From an uncultured Chthonomonas sp. (GTDB taxonomy: Bacteria > Armatimonadota > Chthonomonadetes > Chthonomonadales > Chthonomonadaceae): a DNA stretch of 64,000 nt. The position numbers were made by a program, and so were the translations under genes. The stretch covers positions 62,001 through 126,000 of the forward strand of contig CAIONQ010000081.1 of NCBI GenBank assembly GCA_903859705.1. The letters are read 5' to 3'. Each line of letters opens with the position of its first letter. The first letter of the stretch is position 1. Below the pieces are notes generated by a model, which saw nothing but the letters and a program-made list of their open reading frames with translations, was not told where the DNA came from and made no database searches. Below, piece by piece: positions 35,835-43,797 of this stretch.

Positions 35835-36467
35835 CTACGCCGTCAACGATGAAATGGGTGCGGCATCCAGGCGCTCACGTAACATTATCCGCGCTCGGTT
35901 GAGGCGAGACTTAACGGTTCCGATTGAGATGTTAGTAATAATCGCGATCTCGGCGTAAGACTTCCCCTCCATGTGATAGAGGTGCATCATCCTGCGCTGT
36001 ATTGTTGGCAATCGCTGAATTGCCAGGGATAGATTATTCCGCGTTTCACGGTCTATACAAAGCTGCTCCGGGCCATCCTGTGGGTCTGCCACTTCCCTTG
36101 CAGGTGAAATCCAATCGCCATTGCCGGCCGGTACATCAATGCTTATATCATTTTTGTGCCTGGCCCGCATACAGAGATCGATGTGTGCGTTCCTCACAAT
36201 TCGAAACACCCAGGCGGTAAAGGCTGCCTCGTAACGAAATGAACTAAGGTTAAGGTAGATGCGCAGAAATACCTGACCGGCGATATCCTCTGCATCATCG
36301 TGATTGTGACAAAGTGAATAAGCAAACTTGTAGACGGGCATTTTGTAAAGATTAATCAGTGCATCCCAGGCACGGGGATCACCAGCTTTACAACGGGTGA
36401 GGATGCACGCAAGCGGTGTGCTGACTGAACTGTCTGCTGCTGCCGCACTCTGCTCAAAACTTACCAT
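35835..36467 (-). CDS. ECF-type RNA polymerase sigma factor
   Basis: A 210-residue protein, start chosen at 36467 (MVSFEQS). The sigma-2 region (about 30-100: ALINLYKMPVYKFAYSLCHNHDDAEDIAGQVFLRIY, ending RNAHIDLCMR) and the sigma-4 region (about 150-205: LPTIQRRMMHLYHMEGKSYAEIAIITNISIGTVKSRLNRAR) are both clear. It directs RNA polymerase to an unknown regulon, probably for envelope stress. No anti-sigma gene is adjacent. The ribosome site is weak. Confidence 0.92.
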   Translation of the reverse strand: MVSFEQSAAAADSSVSTPLACILTRCKAGDPRAWDALINLYKMPVYKFAYSLCHNHDDAEDIAGQVFLRIYLNLSSFRYEAAFTAWVFRIVRNAHIDLCMRARHKNDISIDVPAGNGDWISPAREVADPQDGPEQLCIDRETRNNLSLAIQRLPTIQRRMMHLYHMEGKSYAEIAIITNISIGTVKSRLNRARIMLRERLDAAPISSLTA

Positions 36468-36713
36468 CTTACATCTTCTGTTTCCCCGGCTGCCATCGGT
36501 ATTCAGCTGGCACTGCCAAAGGCAACACCAGGCACGTCTCCTGTACGCCGGAATGCAGGAAGGCGGTTCAGGCGAAACAGTTACGTCCCGAAGCAGTGCA
36601 GGTATCGTGGGGTTAATGCCTGTATTCAATCGCTAGTGGTTGTTTTGATCGCCACCTTATGTTATCACGCATGCTCCCGACAGCACGCCCATCGTTGGTA
36701 CCGACTTTATTAC

Positions 36714-36742
36714 CCAAAAAGACCAGTCGGGTGACTGGTCTC
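36714..36742 (-). terminator. Terminator of the DUF3300-DUF2950 operon
   Basis: GACCAGTC (36721-36728) and GACTGGTC (36733-36740) form a stem; AAAAA on the left is a T-run for leftward transcription. Confidence 0.85.
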
Positions 36743-36795
36743 AGGTACAGGCAAAAGCCTGCAAACGAAGGTAAGTTGCGCCATACCTCCGCAGT

Positions 36796-37596
36796 TCATT
36801 TCTCAATTGTCCACGATGAATCCGGTCGAATCGCAGTAGGCTTTTTGGGGTCGATTATGCTATCTGGGCCCAGATCCCTGGCGTAAACAACACCCTCTGT
36901 ATTGACCATGAAGGTCATTACACCGCTAGACCGGTACTCCTCTGGGTAGGCAACGAATAGCATTTTTCCCATACTACTTCCGCCTGTACCGGCCGATCTC
37001 CACCCCTTTGATTTCCGGCCAACAACTCTAAGAATGATATAGCCGTGGGATGTTTTGGTTATTCCAGCAGGCAGGTTATCACCGGGGCCATCAGGCCGCA
37101 CAAGAGATTTGCACATCGCGATCGCTGCTGATTCATTTTCGCCAATACGGCGGAACACAACCTCACGCATGCCCGCATCAGAGTCAAAGTGCCACGATCC
37201 TTTCGTGCCTATTAGCGGAAACGGAAACTGCCAGTTCTCTGCGCCAATAATAAGCACCGTTGTGCCATCTGGCTCCCGAACAAGCCGGTGCATTTCCTGA
37301 TACTTCTGGACAAACCGGGCTCGTTCATCTTTATATCGATCTTCTTTATCTGTGCTTACCAGCGACTTCCTTGCTCCTAAAATCGCCATGATAGTGGCTT
37401 TATCATCTTGCTGAACCGCTTCAAACAGGGCGTGAGCGGCAAGAAGTGGAGAATCGAAAGACTTCTGCTTTGTGGGACCGCTCTGCGCCACACATGTGCC
37501 CAATGCTGTGGCGGCAAACAGGGCTACCAATAGGGCTGTTCTTGCTCCCACTTCTTTAATTAACATTGCCGCCTTATTCATTTTCATAGTTTTCAT
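36796..37596 (-). CDS. DUF2950-family exported protein
   Basis: A 266-residue protein with a signal peptide (about 15-38, ending TCVAQ). The sequence has DUF2950 traits: FDSPLLAAHALFEAVQQDD near the start, NWQFPFPLIGTKGSWHFDSDAG, a Gly-rich region (SHGYIILRVVG) and FMVNTEGVVYARDLGPDS near the end. DUF2950 genes very often sit beside DUF3300 genes, as here (41 nt after it). The function is unknown; an envelope role is assumed. It is the second gene of the operon. Confidence 0.88.
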   Translation of the reverse strand: MKTMKMNKAAMLIKEVGARTALLVALFAATALGTCVAQSGPTKQKSFDSPLLAAHALFEAVQQDDKATIMAILGARKSLVSTDKEDRYKDERARFVQKYQEMHRLVREPDGTTVLIIGAENWQFPFPLIGTKGSWHFDSDAGMREVVFRRIGENESAAIAMCKSLVRPDGPGDNLPAGITKTSHGYIILRVVGRKSKGWRSAGTGGSSMGKMLFVAYPEEYRSSGVMTFMVNTEGVVYARDLGPDSIIDPKKPTAIRPDSSWTIEK

Positions 37597-37637
37597 CGGT
37601 TTTGATCCTTTGAGGCAATCCTCTTCAATACATCAAA

Positions 37638-39116
37638 CTATTTTCGACGAACGCCCCCGCCGCTATTGCCACCACTGTTTCCGCCACTGTTAGCGCCACT
37701 GGCACCTCCACGTGGAGTTGCACCACCGCTATTGCCGCCCGCATTGCCACCACCGCTAAACCCTCTGCCAACACTGTTTTGCCCACGCGCAGACTGGGTG
37801 CGAGTAACTCCACCATTGTTAAAACCACTGAAGGCACCAGGAGCTGGCCCGGCAGTGCGTGTTGCAGGTGGGCGAACAGGGCTTGCGCCGGGCTGACCAA
37901 TAGGGTTGCGCGTTGGTGCTGGCCTAACAGCAGGCAGCGGATTGCCGGTATTGCCTGGCCGAACCACAGGATTGCGATTGCCGGTATTTCCGGGGCGCAC
38001 AGCAGGCGGCGGATTGCCGGTATTGCCTGGCCGAACCACAGGATTGCGATTGCCGGTATTTCCGGGGCGCACAGCAGGCGGCGGATTGCCGCTATTGCCT
38101 GGCCGAACCACGGGGTTACGAGTACCATTATTCCCGGGGCGAACAACAGGGGGCGGATTGCCGCTATTGCCTGGCCGAACCACGGGATTGCGAGTACCGG
38201 TATTTCCGGGGCGTACAACAGGGTTGCGTGTTCCGTTATTGTCCTGACGGCCAATGGGAGTGCGAGAACCACCCCGAATACCTCCGGCCAGGATTGAGCC
38301 AGGATTTACCCGATTGATGCTGTTGCGGCGTACGAATGTTGGGCTGTGCGATACAAAGGCGCTGTTGTTGAACATAACGTTGCGCCGGCGCCAATCCATT
38401 CCCCAGTTTCTCCATCCCCATCCAAAACGCGGCACAAGCCCAAAGTTCAATCTAATTCCAAACTCAATTCCTGGGGTAACGATGTAAAGTCCTGGGTAGG
38501 GAGACCACCCCGGGTACATCACAATAGGATATCCATACCCCTGCCATGGATTGTACTGCGGCACATATACTATCTGAGGATCTACAGGCTGAATGGAGAT
38601 GAAGGCATCATCCATGTTTACCGTTTGCTGAACATTTGATTGCAGGTTTCCAGCCTTTTGCGCACGCTGACGCATCACCTGGATGGCATTTAATACATCC
38701 TGCTGTTGGTTAACGTAGGCATCGCCCAGAGTGGAAGTCCAGGCAAGGTTCTGATCCATATTTGCAAGAACATCGGGAAACTGTGTAAGTTCCTTTATGC
38801 TTGCTTCCCATGGCTGCCTATCTACAGCCTGCGCCAGGTTTGCACCGGAAAGGCCATTGTTCTGCTGCATCCAGCGTTGAGCCTGAACAACTTGTGCGGG
38901 ATACGTAGATGCTGAGAGTATTTGCCCCACAAGGTTATCTGGATAAAGAGCGATCGGTGCTACCATTTGCTGTAGCTCTTCCGGCGACTGATACGCAGCC
39001 TGCACATCGGCTTGCGAGGCGATTTCGCCCTGGTCTTGCGCTCCAACAATTGCCCCGGATGCCAGAATTATCGATGTCAATAGAGGCAATGTCATCAATC
39101 TATAAAGTGGTTTCAT
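37638..39116 (-). CDS. DUF3300 exported protein with Arg/Pro/Gly/Asn repeats
   Basis: A 492-residue protein with a signal peptide (about 1-27, ending VGAQD). Residues of about 35-250 are the DUF3300 domain (LQQMVAPIALYPDNLVGQILSASTYP, VYVPQYNPWQGYGYP). The C-terminal half is a basic low-complexity region: about nine tandem copies of a 12-residue unit of the form (T/N)(R/P)NPxVRPGN(T/S)G, then a Gly/Ser/Asn-rich tail ending GGGVRRK. DUF3300 proteins are abundant in soil bacteria, with no known activity. The repeats suggest a disordered, positively charged surface or DNA/polysaccharide-binding tail. Confidence 0.88.
   Translation of the reverse strand: MKPLYRLMTLPLLTSIILASGAIVGAQDQGEIASQADVQAAYQSPEELQQMVAPIALYPDNLVGQILSASTYPAQVVQAQRWMQQNNGLSGANLAQAVDRQPWEASIKELTQFPDVLANMDQNLAWTSTLGDAYVNQQQDVLNAIQVMRQRAQKAGNLQSNVQQTVNMDDAFISIQPVDPQIVYVPQYNPWQGYGYPIVMYPGWSPYPGLYIVTPGIEFGIRLNFGLVPRFGWGWRNWGMDWRRRNVMFNNSAFVSHSPTFVRRNSINRVNPGSILAGGIRGGSRTPIGRQDNNGTRNPVVRPGNTGTRNPVVRPGNSGNPPPVVRPGNNGTRNPVVRPGNSGNPPPAVRPGNTGNRNPVVRPGNTGNPPPAVRPGNTGNRNPVVRPGNTGNPLPAVRPAPTRNPIGQPGASPVRPPATRTAGPAPGAFSGFNNGGVTRTQSARGQNSVGRGFSGGGNAGGNSGGATPRGGASGANSGGNSGGNSGGGVRRK
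37916..38236 (-). repeat. Coding 36-bp repeats (72-bp higher-order period)
   Basis: Tandem units inside the DUF3300 gene; two alternating versions (NRNPVVRPGNTG and NPPPAVRPGNTG) give a nearly perfect 72-bp repeat. Copy number is likely to vary between strains. Confidence 0.85.
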
Positions 39117-39312
39117 TTCCTGATCTACTTCTTTCTCACACAGTTACTGAATGCAGACCAGAGCATTAATGCGTGCCGCTGCGTCTAGTACACAGGTATT
39201 TTTTGATACTTATGTGTGTGGGCAAGGAGATGACAGCGGTTGCCAGGCGAATGTTCCACGCGAAGTCGGCCAGGGTACACCTTTAAGATACATTTGCGGT
39301 ATTGAGCACAAA

Positions 39313-39342
39313 GGCGGTTCTGGAGAGTAAGCCAGAACCGCC
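39313..39342 (-). terminator. Probable terminator
   Basis: GGCGGTTCTGG (39313-39323) pairs perfectly with CCAGAACCGCC (39332-39342); leftward transcription then reads TTTGTG. It lies downstream of the PRC-barrel gene. Confidence 0.65.
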
Positions 39343-39398
39343 ATCACAATGCATACAATCAACTTTATGTAAACTGAGCCAGCCGCTCTAACCTCTGC

Positions 39399-40211
39399 CT
39401 AAACCATGGGAATGAGGTCATCCTTTTTTGGCTCATTTGCTGGCACCGCTGCAGGCCATTGCCGAACACAGTAGCAGTAGAGGCTATCTTCAAACTCTGC
39501 ACTTATTGGCACATGATGGTCCCATTCCGGTGCGTTCTCTATTTGATCGCAGGAGATGTTCATCTTTACTGTGTGATCTGGCCAATCCACGCTTTCAATC
39601 CAGTTAAGTGGTAGCAGAACACGTTTATCTGGCCAGATAACACGTGTATCGGCCGCGATATATCGAATTCGCCAGGACTGATCATCAACAATAAAGTCGT
39701 CTACATGGCCAATATATCCATCTGTTGCAGCTATGCGGTATCCAATTACTTCTTTGGAACTGCGCAGATGGCAATCGCCTTCAGATACATCCACACGGGC
39801 GGTATCTAATACCGCAACCCCGGCAAACGATGCGGGTGCCGGAGCCGTGCCGTTAAGAAACGAGAAGGATCCCCACCCGCCTGGGCCACCCCAGTAATAG
39901 GGCCAGCCATAGTACTCGTGGTATCTGGCTTCCCAGTGGCGAGAAACAGGTTCATCGGTTTCAACATCCGGGCTATTCTCTATTTGTGTTCGTGTGAGGT
40001 TAACATTTAGAATATTGTTTTCCCAATTACTAAAGCCTATAGCAATCGGTGATAGCAGTACCTTTTTCTTGTTTAACCACGTACCGGTTTCAACTACCAG
40101 GTACCGAACGGTCCACTGTGCATCATCAAAAAGTATCTCATCCAGGTTACCAACGATGCCATCTCGGGCGTGGATTACCACTCCGTGAAGTTCGTGTGCG
40201 CGTCTTAACAT
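39399..40211 (-). CDS. Twin PRC-barrel domain protein
   Basis: A 270-residue protein; the start at 40211 (MLRRAHELHG) follows AAAGGA. Two PRC-barrel beta domains are present: the first, at about 10-75, includes GVVIHARDGIVGNLDEILFDD and WTVRYLVVETGTW. The second, at about 165-235, includes VIGYRIAATDGYIGHVDDFIVDD and WRIRYIAADTRVIWPDKRVLLPL. A Gly/Trp/Tyr-rich linker separates them. PRC-barrels occur in photosynthetic reaction centres and in RNA-processing or stress proteins; here a stress-related role is inferred from neighbours. It is cytoplasmic by sequence. Confidence 0.85.
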   Translation of the reverse strand: MLRRAHELHGVVIHARDGIVGNLDEILFDDAQWTVRYLVVETGTWLNKKKVLLSPIAIGFSNWENNILNVNLTRTQIENSPDVETDEPVSRHWEARYHEYYGWPYYWGGPGGWGSFSFLNGTAPAPASFAGVAVLDTARVDVSEGDCHLRSSKEVIGYRIAATDGYIGHVDDFIVDDQSWRIRYIAADTRVIWPDKRVLLPLNWIESVDWPDHTVKMNISCDQIENAPEWDHHVPISAEFEDSLYCYCVRQWPAAVPANEPKKDDLIPMV

Positions 40212-40430
40212 TTGGCCCCATCCTTTTGAGTCGGCGATATCCAGCCTACACTCCACACACATCATGGAGTGCTTTGTATTGCAGCAGAGAACGTAATTCC
40301 CCGGGGAATGAAACCAGCGCGCCCCTCTGCTCGGATGACTTGGTGAGCAAATAGCGTGTTCCACTATTTCTGCAATTCTGCCAGATAGCGTAGACTGTTG
40401 CATTGCCTGGTGGGCGACTGCCCTCTTTCA

Positions 40431-40470
40431 AATAAATGGCGATGCCTCCCATCGAAGAGACATCGCCATC
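40431..40470 (-). terminator. Terminator of the stress-protein gene
   Basis: ATGGCGATG (40436-40444) and CATCGCCAT (40461-40469) form a stem; the leftward strand then reads TTTATTTGAAAG. It lies 32 nt past the stop at 40501. Confidence 0.75.
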
Positions 40471-40500
40471 ATGTTAATGCACACATGTAAGCAGTGTGAG

Positions 40501-41061
40501 CTAACTGGAGTATTCAGTAACACCCATATGATCCGTACTGGTTAACTTTGCCTTAGCGCTCTGCACATCTTTGCGTGTGCCATGTGCAAGAAGTACGTAC
40601 CGGCCAGCCTCAAGCTCTGTTTCATACTTAAGTACGCTGTCCTTTGGTATCCCTGCGCTCACAAGGGCTGCTCCAAGCGCACTTAGCCCGCCAATAACTG
40701 CAGCTCCTTCAAGAGCTCCAATCACCCACCCTACCAGTGGGCCGGCAACAAGGATTGGCCCTATGCCGGGCACAACAAATAGGGCGCCAAACATAAATCC
40801 CCAGAGTCCACCCCAGAAGGCACCGGTCTTACCCCATGCCTTCATTCGATCACCCGTGTTGTAGTAACCAACTACGTGCTCACTGGTGTGGTTATCTCTG
40901 CCGGCTATCGATAGCTTTGTCATATCAAAGCCAGCCTGTTCAAGATCCTTCACCGCAACTTCCACCTCTTCATGCGTGCGGTAAACAGCAACAACGGAGT
41001 TACGGTCGTTGCCTGCCGCCGGCTTGTGCTCTTTGTGAGCCGGTTTAGTGATAGTAGTCAA
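40501..41061 (-). CDS. General stress protein, YflT/GSP17M-like
   Basis: A 186-residue protein that starts at TTG 41061, 7 nt after GGGGAG; an upstream TTG at 41079 would overlap that site. The N-terminal domain (about 22-65: NSVVAVYRTHEEVEVAVKDLEQAGFDMTKLSIAGRD) matches the general-stress-protein fold. A Gly/Ala-rich hydrophobic region (80-125) follows, then a soluble tail. Proteins of this type are induced by heat, salt and acid stress. They occur beside PRC-barrel genes in many soil bacteria, as here. Confidence 0.85.
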   Translation of the reverse strand: MTTITKPAHKEHKPAAGNDRNSVVAVYRTHEEVEVAVKDLEQAGFDMTKLSIAGRDNHTSEHVVGYYNTGDRMKAWGKTGAFWGGLWGFMFGALFVVPGIGPILVAGPLVGWVIGALEGAAVIGGLSALGAALVSAGIPKDSVLKYETELEAGRYVLLAHGTRKDVQSAKAKLTSTDHMGVTEYSS

Positions 41062-41179
41062 TGGTATACTCCCCGGCAACGTGCTATCACGTTTCGTGCA
41101 GATGAACCGTGAAATGCCCCTGCCTCACAACCAATAAAACACTGAGCTTAGCAACAGATTAACAACAACTAGTTTCGCT

Positions 41180-41992
41180 CTATTTCATCCGCCTGCGTGC
41201 TGCGAAACATGCCGTGCCAAAACACAGAAGCAAAACGGATGCCGAAGGCTCCGGAGTTCTGCCGCCCGGGTCTGGTGAAGTACCAGAACATCCACCACCT
41301 ATCGTATTTGAATCGAGCGTTACTGCTCCCGTGTGTGCCAAAAGCCTACCGCAAGGATCCGTGGCACCAGTATTCGCAGTTATGCTTGCAAATGCAAGAA
41401 CGTTTCCTTGAAAGCTGGTAGTGGTACCCAGCGTTGCGGAACTGCCTACCGCCCAGAAAACATTGCTTCCCGAAGCACCGTTCTCCAAGATTACCGATGA
41501 GCCAGAAGCCGTCGTAAGCGTACTGCCAATGATAAAATCGAACCGAGAATTGGCGTTACCAAGCGCATTGAGGGTGAGCGCACCTGTAAGCTGTGCTGAA
41601 CTGCTGAAGAAGTAGACTCCCGGTGTTAGGGTTAACCCACCCAGGTCCTGGCCAGTTAACGCCAGAGTAGCCCCCTCAGCGTTGATAGCGGTAAAGGCAG
41701 TAAACATATCAACCTGCGCCTGCGCGGCGGAAGCATCATTAGAATGCTGCGTTCCGCCGAGAATGATCCCCGGAGGAAAACCAGTGATTGCCGTTCCTGC
41801 ACTTACGCCAACGTTTCCTGTAATCACAGATGCGCCGGTATTTGTTACAGTGGAACCAGCGAGTACTCCATAGTTGGCGGCGGAGCCGAGAACCTGTGCC
41901 TGTGCAGTAATTCCCGTAACAGCGAGCGCAGCCATTACGATAACCGGGTTAGTAGCGGTGACAAATCGACCAATACGCGATGAGAGCTTCAA
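41180..41992 (-). CDS. DUF3494 (ice-binding-like) PEP-CTERM protein
   Basis: A 270-residue exported protein. TTG 41992 is the likely start, 7 nt after AGGAG. After a signal peptide (ending ITAQAQ) comes the ice-binding/DUF3494 beta-helix: VLGSAANYGVLAGSTVTNTG, TGNVGVSAGTAITGFPPGIILGG and LTPGVYFFSSSAQLTGALTLNA, a typical pattern for the family. A Ser/Pro/Gly linker and a PEP-CTERM tail (RTPEPSASVLLL, ARRRMK) end it. DUF3494 proteins bind ice or act as adhesins; many have no ice activity. Confidence 0.9.
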   Translation of the reverse strand: MKLSSRIGRFVTATNPVIVMAALAVTGITAQAQVLGSAANYGVLAGSTVTNTGASVITGNVGVSAGTAITGFPPGIILGGTQHSNDASAAQAQVDMFTAFTAINAEGATLALTGQDLGGLTLTPGVYFFSSSAQLTGALTLNALGNANSRFDFIIGSTLTTASGSSVILENGASGSNVFWAVGSSATLGTTTSFQGNVLAFASITANTGATDPCGRLLAHTGAVTLDSNTIGGGCSGTSPDPGGRTPEPSASVLLLCFGTACFAARRRMK

Positions 41993-42386
41993 GATGCTTC
42001 TCCTTTTCAAACAGATGACATGGCGTGAGAACCACAAACGTGCCTCACACCTGCCCATCACTGGAACATGCAATTGTTTCGGTCATATCGACACCGAATA
42101 GGAACGGCATCGGTTGAATGTAACTGTTGGATGCCCCAACCGGGTGTGAGCCCAAAACAAGTGGAAATGAGCACATGATCGCAACGTACCAGAGGTTGCA
42201 CATTCGGAAGCAAGACACAGCCAGAGGCATCAATGTTCCATTTAATATTCCCTGGGTTAGTTACCTAACATAACATGATCCACAACAGCACCAGCGATGC
42301 AATTAGAGGCTGCGGATTAAACCGCGGCCAGTTACCATACTCCCAAACCTATTGCGGCTGCAGGCGCCTCATGAATAGACCGTTGG
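41993..42386. other. Intergenic, nothing recognised
   Basis: About 390 nt between a PEP-CTERM gene start and the stop of the exporter gene. No coding or RNA signal is convincing. Confidence 0.4.
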
Positions 42387-43007
42387 TTAGCGCAACTGCC
42401 ATAACCCAAGGCTAATCATCATTATTCCAGATACCACCTGTGCATGGCGGCCCAAGTTAGTGGCATAAAAGTGAGCCCCAACGCCTTGCCCACTTAGCAG
42501 GCAGATTACGTTAAATATCACCGAGAGAGCCGCCATTTCAAATGGGTTGATATGAAGCACTCCCGCGCTCATTCCGCCGAAGATGTTGTTAACCGAAAGA
42601 GCAATCCCCAGCAATAAGGCTTCTTTCAGCTCGATAGTGCGCGAGCCATCTACATCCGCAGTCTCAGGATCTTTTAGCAGATCTACCGGTGATACTGCGC
42701 GATCTATAGGCACATCTCGGCCGGGTGCTGCAATGCCAGGCTTCTTGTGCATAAGTGGCAACAGTATCCATATGCCGGTAACGGAAAAGCTGATGGCACC
42801 AATGCCCCGTGCCACTGCTTCTGGCAGATAGGTAGAAACCTCGTTGCCAGCGGCAACGGCTCCCCACGTTATAGCCATCATAACCGCACATATACATAGA
42901 TGGGAAGCAACCCGAATGCGAATGCCGCCCAGGCCATAGATAACCCCCACCCCAAGACTATCCAGACTGGTAGAAATTGCTAGCACAAGTAGAGTTACTA
43001 TTTGCAT
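42387..43007 (-). CDS. MntP/YtaF-type membrane exporter
   Basis: A 206-residue protein with six predicted membrane spans. The first repeat has STSLDSLGVGVIYGLGGIRIR, typical of YtaF-type members of the MntP (DUF204) family; the second repeat has LLGIALSVNNIFGGMSAG, where Asn stands in the place of the usual Asp. MntP exports Mn(II); YtaF is a sporulation-associated relative of unknown substrate. The change in the second acidic site makes Mn export less certain. It shares a strand with the metal-ATPase group upstream, with gaps of 50-60 nt to its small neighbour. Confidence 0.8.
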   Translation of the reverse strand: MQIVTLLVLAISTSLDSLGVGVIYGLGGIRIRVASHLCICAVMMAITWGAVAAGNEVSTYLPEAVARGIGAISFSVTGIWILLPLMHKKPGIAAPGRDVPIDRAVSPVDLLKDPETADVDGSRTIELKEALLLGIALSVNNIFGGMSAGVLHINPFEMAALSVIFNVICLLSGQGVGAHFYATNLGRHAQVVSGIMMISLGLWQLR

Positions 43008-43064
43008 AGCGTCATTTGCACTCTCCGCAGACTAAAACAAACACTCTGGTTATTGCTTCCGGGC

Positions 43065-43247
43065 CTACCGTGAAACAGTGTCGATAGAGCGGCGTTCGGA
43101 GATGGCTTTAATCTCCTGATGCTGCCTCTCACGCTGCCTGTGTGCACGCTGCTGATTTTTGTGTGAAACCCAGGTAGCAACAGAAGCAACACCGGCAAGC
43201 ACAAGTGTTGCAATCTCTATCTCTACAACTAGAGAAATCGGATCCAT
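43065..43247 (-). CDS. Small single-span membrane protein
   Basis: A 60-residue protein; GGGAG lies 7 nt before the ATG at 43247. A hydrophobic N-terminal half (about 3-28: ISLVVEIEIATLVLAGVASVATW) is followed by a charged helical tail rich in Arg, Gln and Glu. No family is recognised. It lies between the YkvA gene and the MntP/YtaF-like gene on the same strand and may be part of that group. Confidence 0.65.
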   Translation of the reverse strand: MDPISLVVEIEIATLVLAGVASVATWVSHKNQQRAHRQRERQHQEIKAISERRSIDTVSR

Positions 43248-43287
43248 AGTAATTCTCCCTTACCACAAAACAATGCTGTGCATACTT

Positions 43288-43797
43288 TCAAACAGGCTGG
43301 CTACGCAGGCGCCCCGCAACCCTACGAGTCAATCCGCCTGCAACCTTGCCTGCAAAGGTAGCTTGCTTACCCATGCGTTTAACCATGGGCGCCTTTGCCT
43401 CAAGGGATATGTATGCTGCTGTGCTTCCATCATGCACGAGGCGTGTTAGTGTTTCAATATCTGCGTGCAGCTGCTCTGGGTGCAGCTTTACCGAGCTGTA
43501 CAACTTAGCAAGTACCGGGGCAGGACAGTGATTTATGGCCTGCCGAATGCTGAACATAAGCAGCATTATCCAATCTACCTGGCCAATAATTGGCACTACG
43601 TTCATAACAAAGTGAGCAGGAGAAAGTATGTACACCACGGTGGCATAGAGCCACGACCTGTGCATCAGCGGAATTGTTGGTTCAAACGCCAGCGCCCACG
43701 ATAACTTTACATATGCCGGCAGTCGCTTGCCGATTGGAACCAGTTGCGCTACAATCTGCCTGTAACTCGGCATCCGTACTATTGTGTTGCTCATCAT
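43288..43797 (-). CDS. DUF1232 (YkvA) protein
   Basis: A 169-residue protein. The DUF1232 core lies at about 25-80: LPAYVKLSWALAFEP, then the membrane-like YILSPAHFVMNVVPIIGQVDWIML. A helical, basic tail follows. Asp in the usual SPxD position is replaced by His. It overlaps the 3' end of the P-type ATPase gene by 116 nt in a different frame, so the true start or the ATPase stop may be misplaced. The function is unknown; these proteins are common in envelope and stress clusters. Confidence 0.8.
   Translation of the reverse strand: MMSNTIVRMPSYRQIVAQLVPIGKRLPAYVKLSWALAFEPTIPLMHRSWLYATVVYILSPAHFVMNVVPIIGQVDWIMLLMFSIRQAINHCPAPVLAKLYSSVKLHPEQLHADIETLTRLVHDGSTAAYISLEAKAPMVKRMGKQATFAGKVAGGLTRRVAGRLRSQPV

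Noticed and set aside
37916-38236. Regular 36/72-bp repeats that could suggest a CRISPR array
   Set aside because: The units follow each other with no unique spacers and keep the DUF3300 reading frame; they encode protein repeats.
37906-38247. Open frame on the opposite strand of the DUF3300 repeats
   Set aside because: It is a by-product of the repeat composition, with no ribosome site and only low-complexity sequence.
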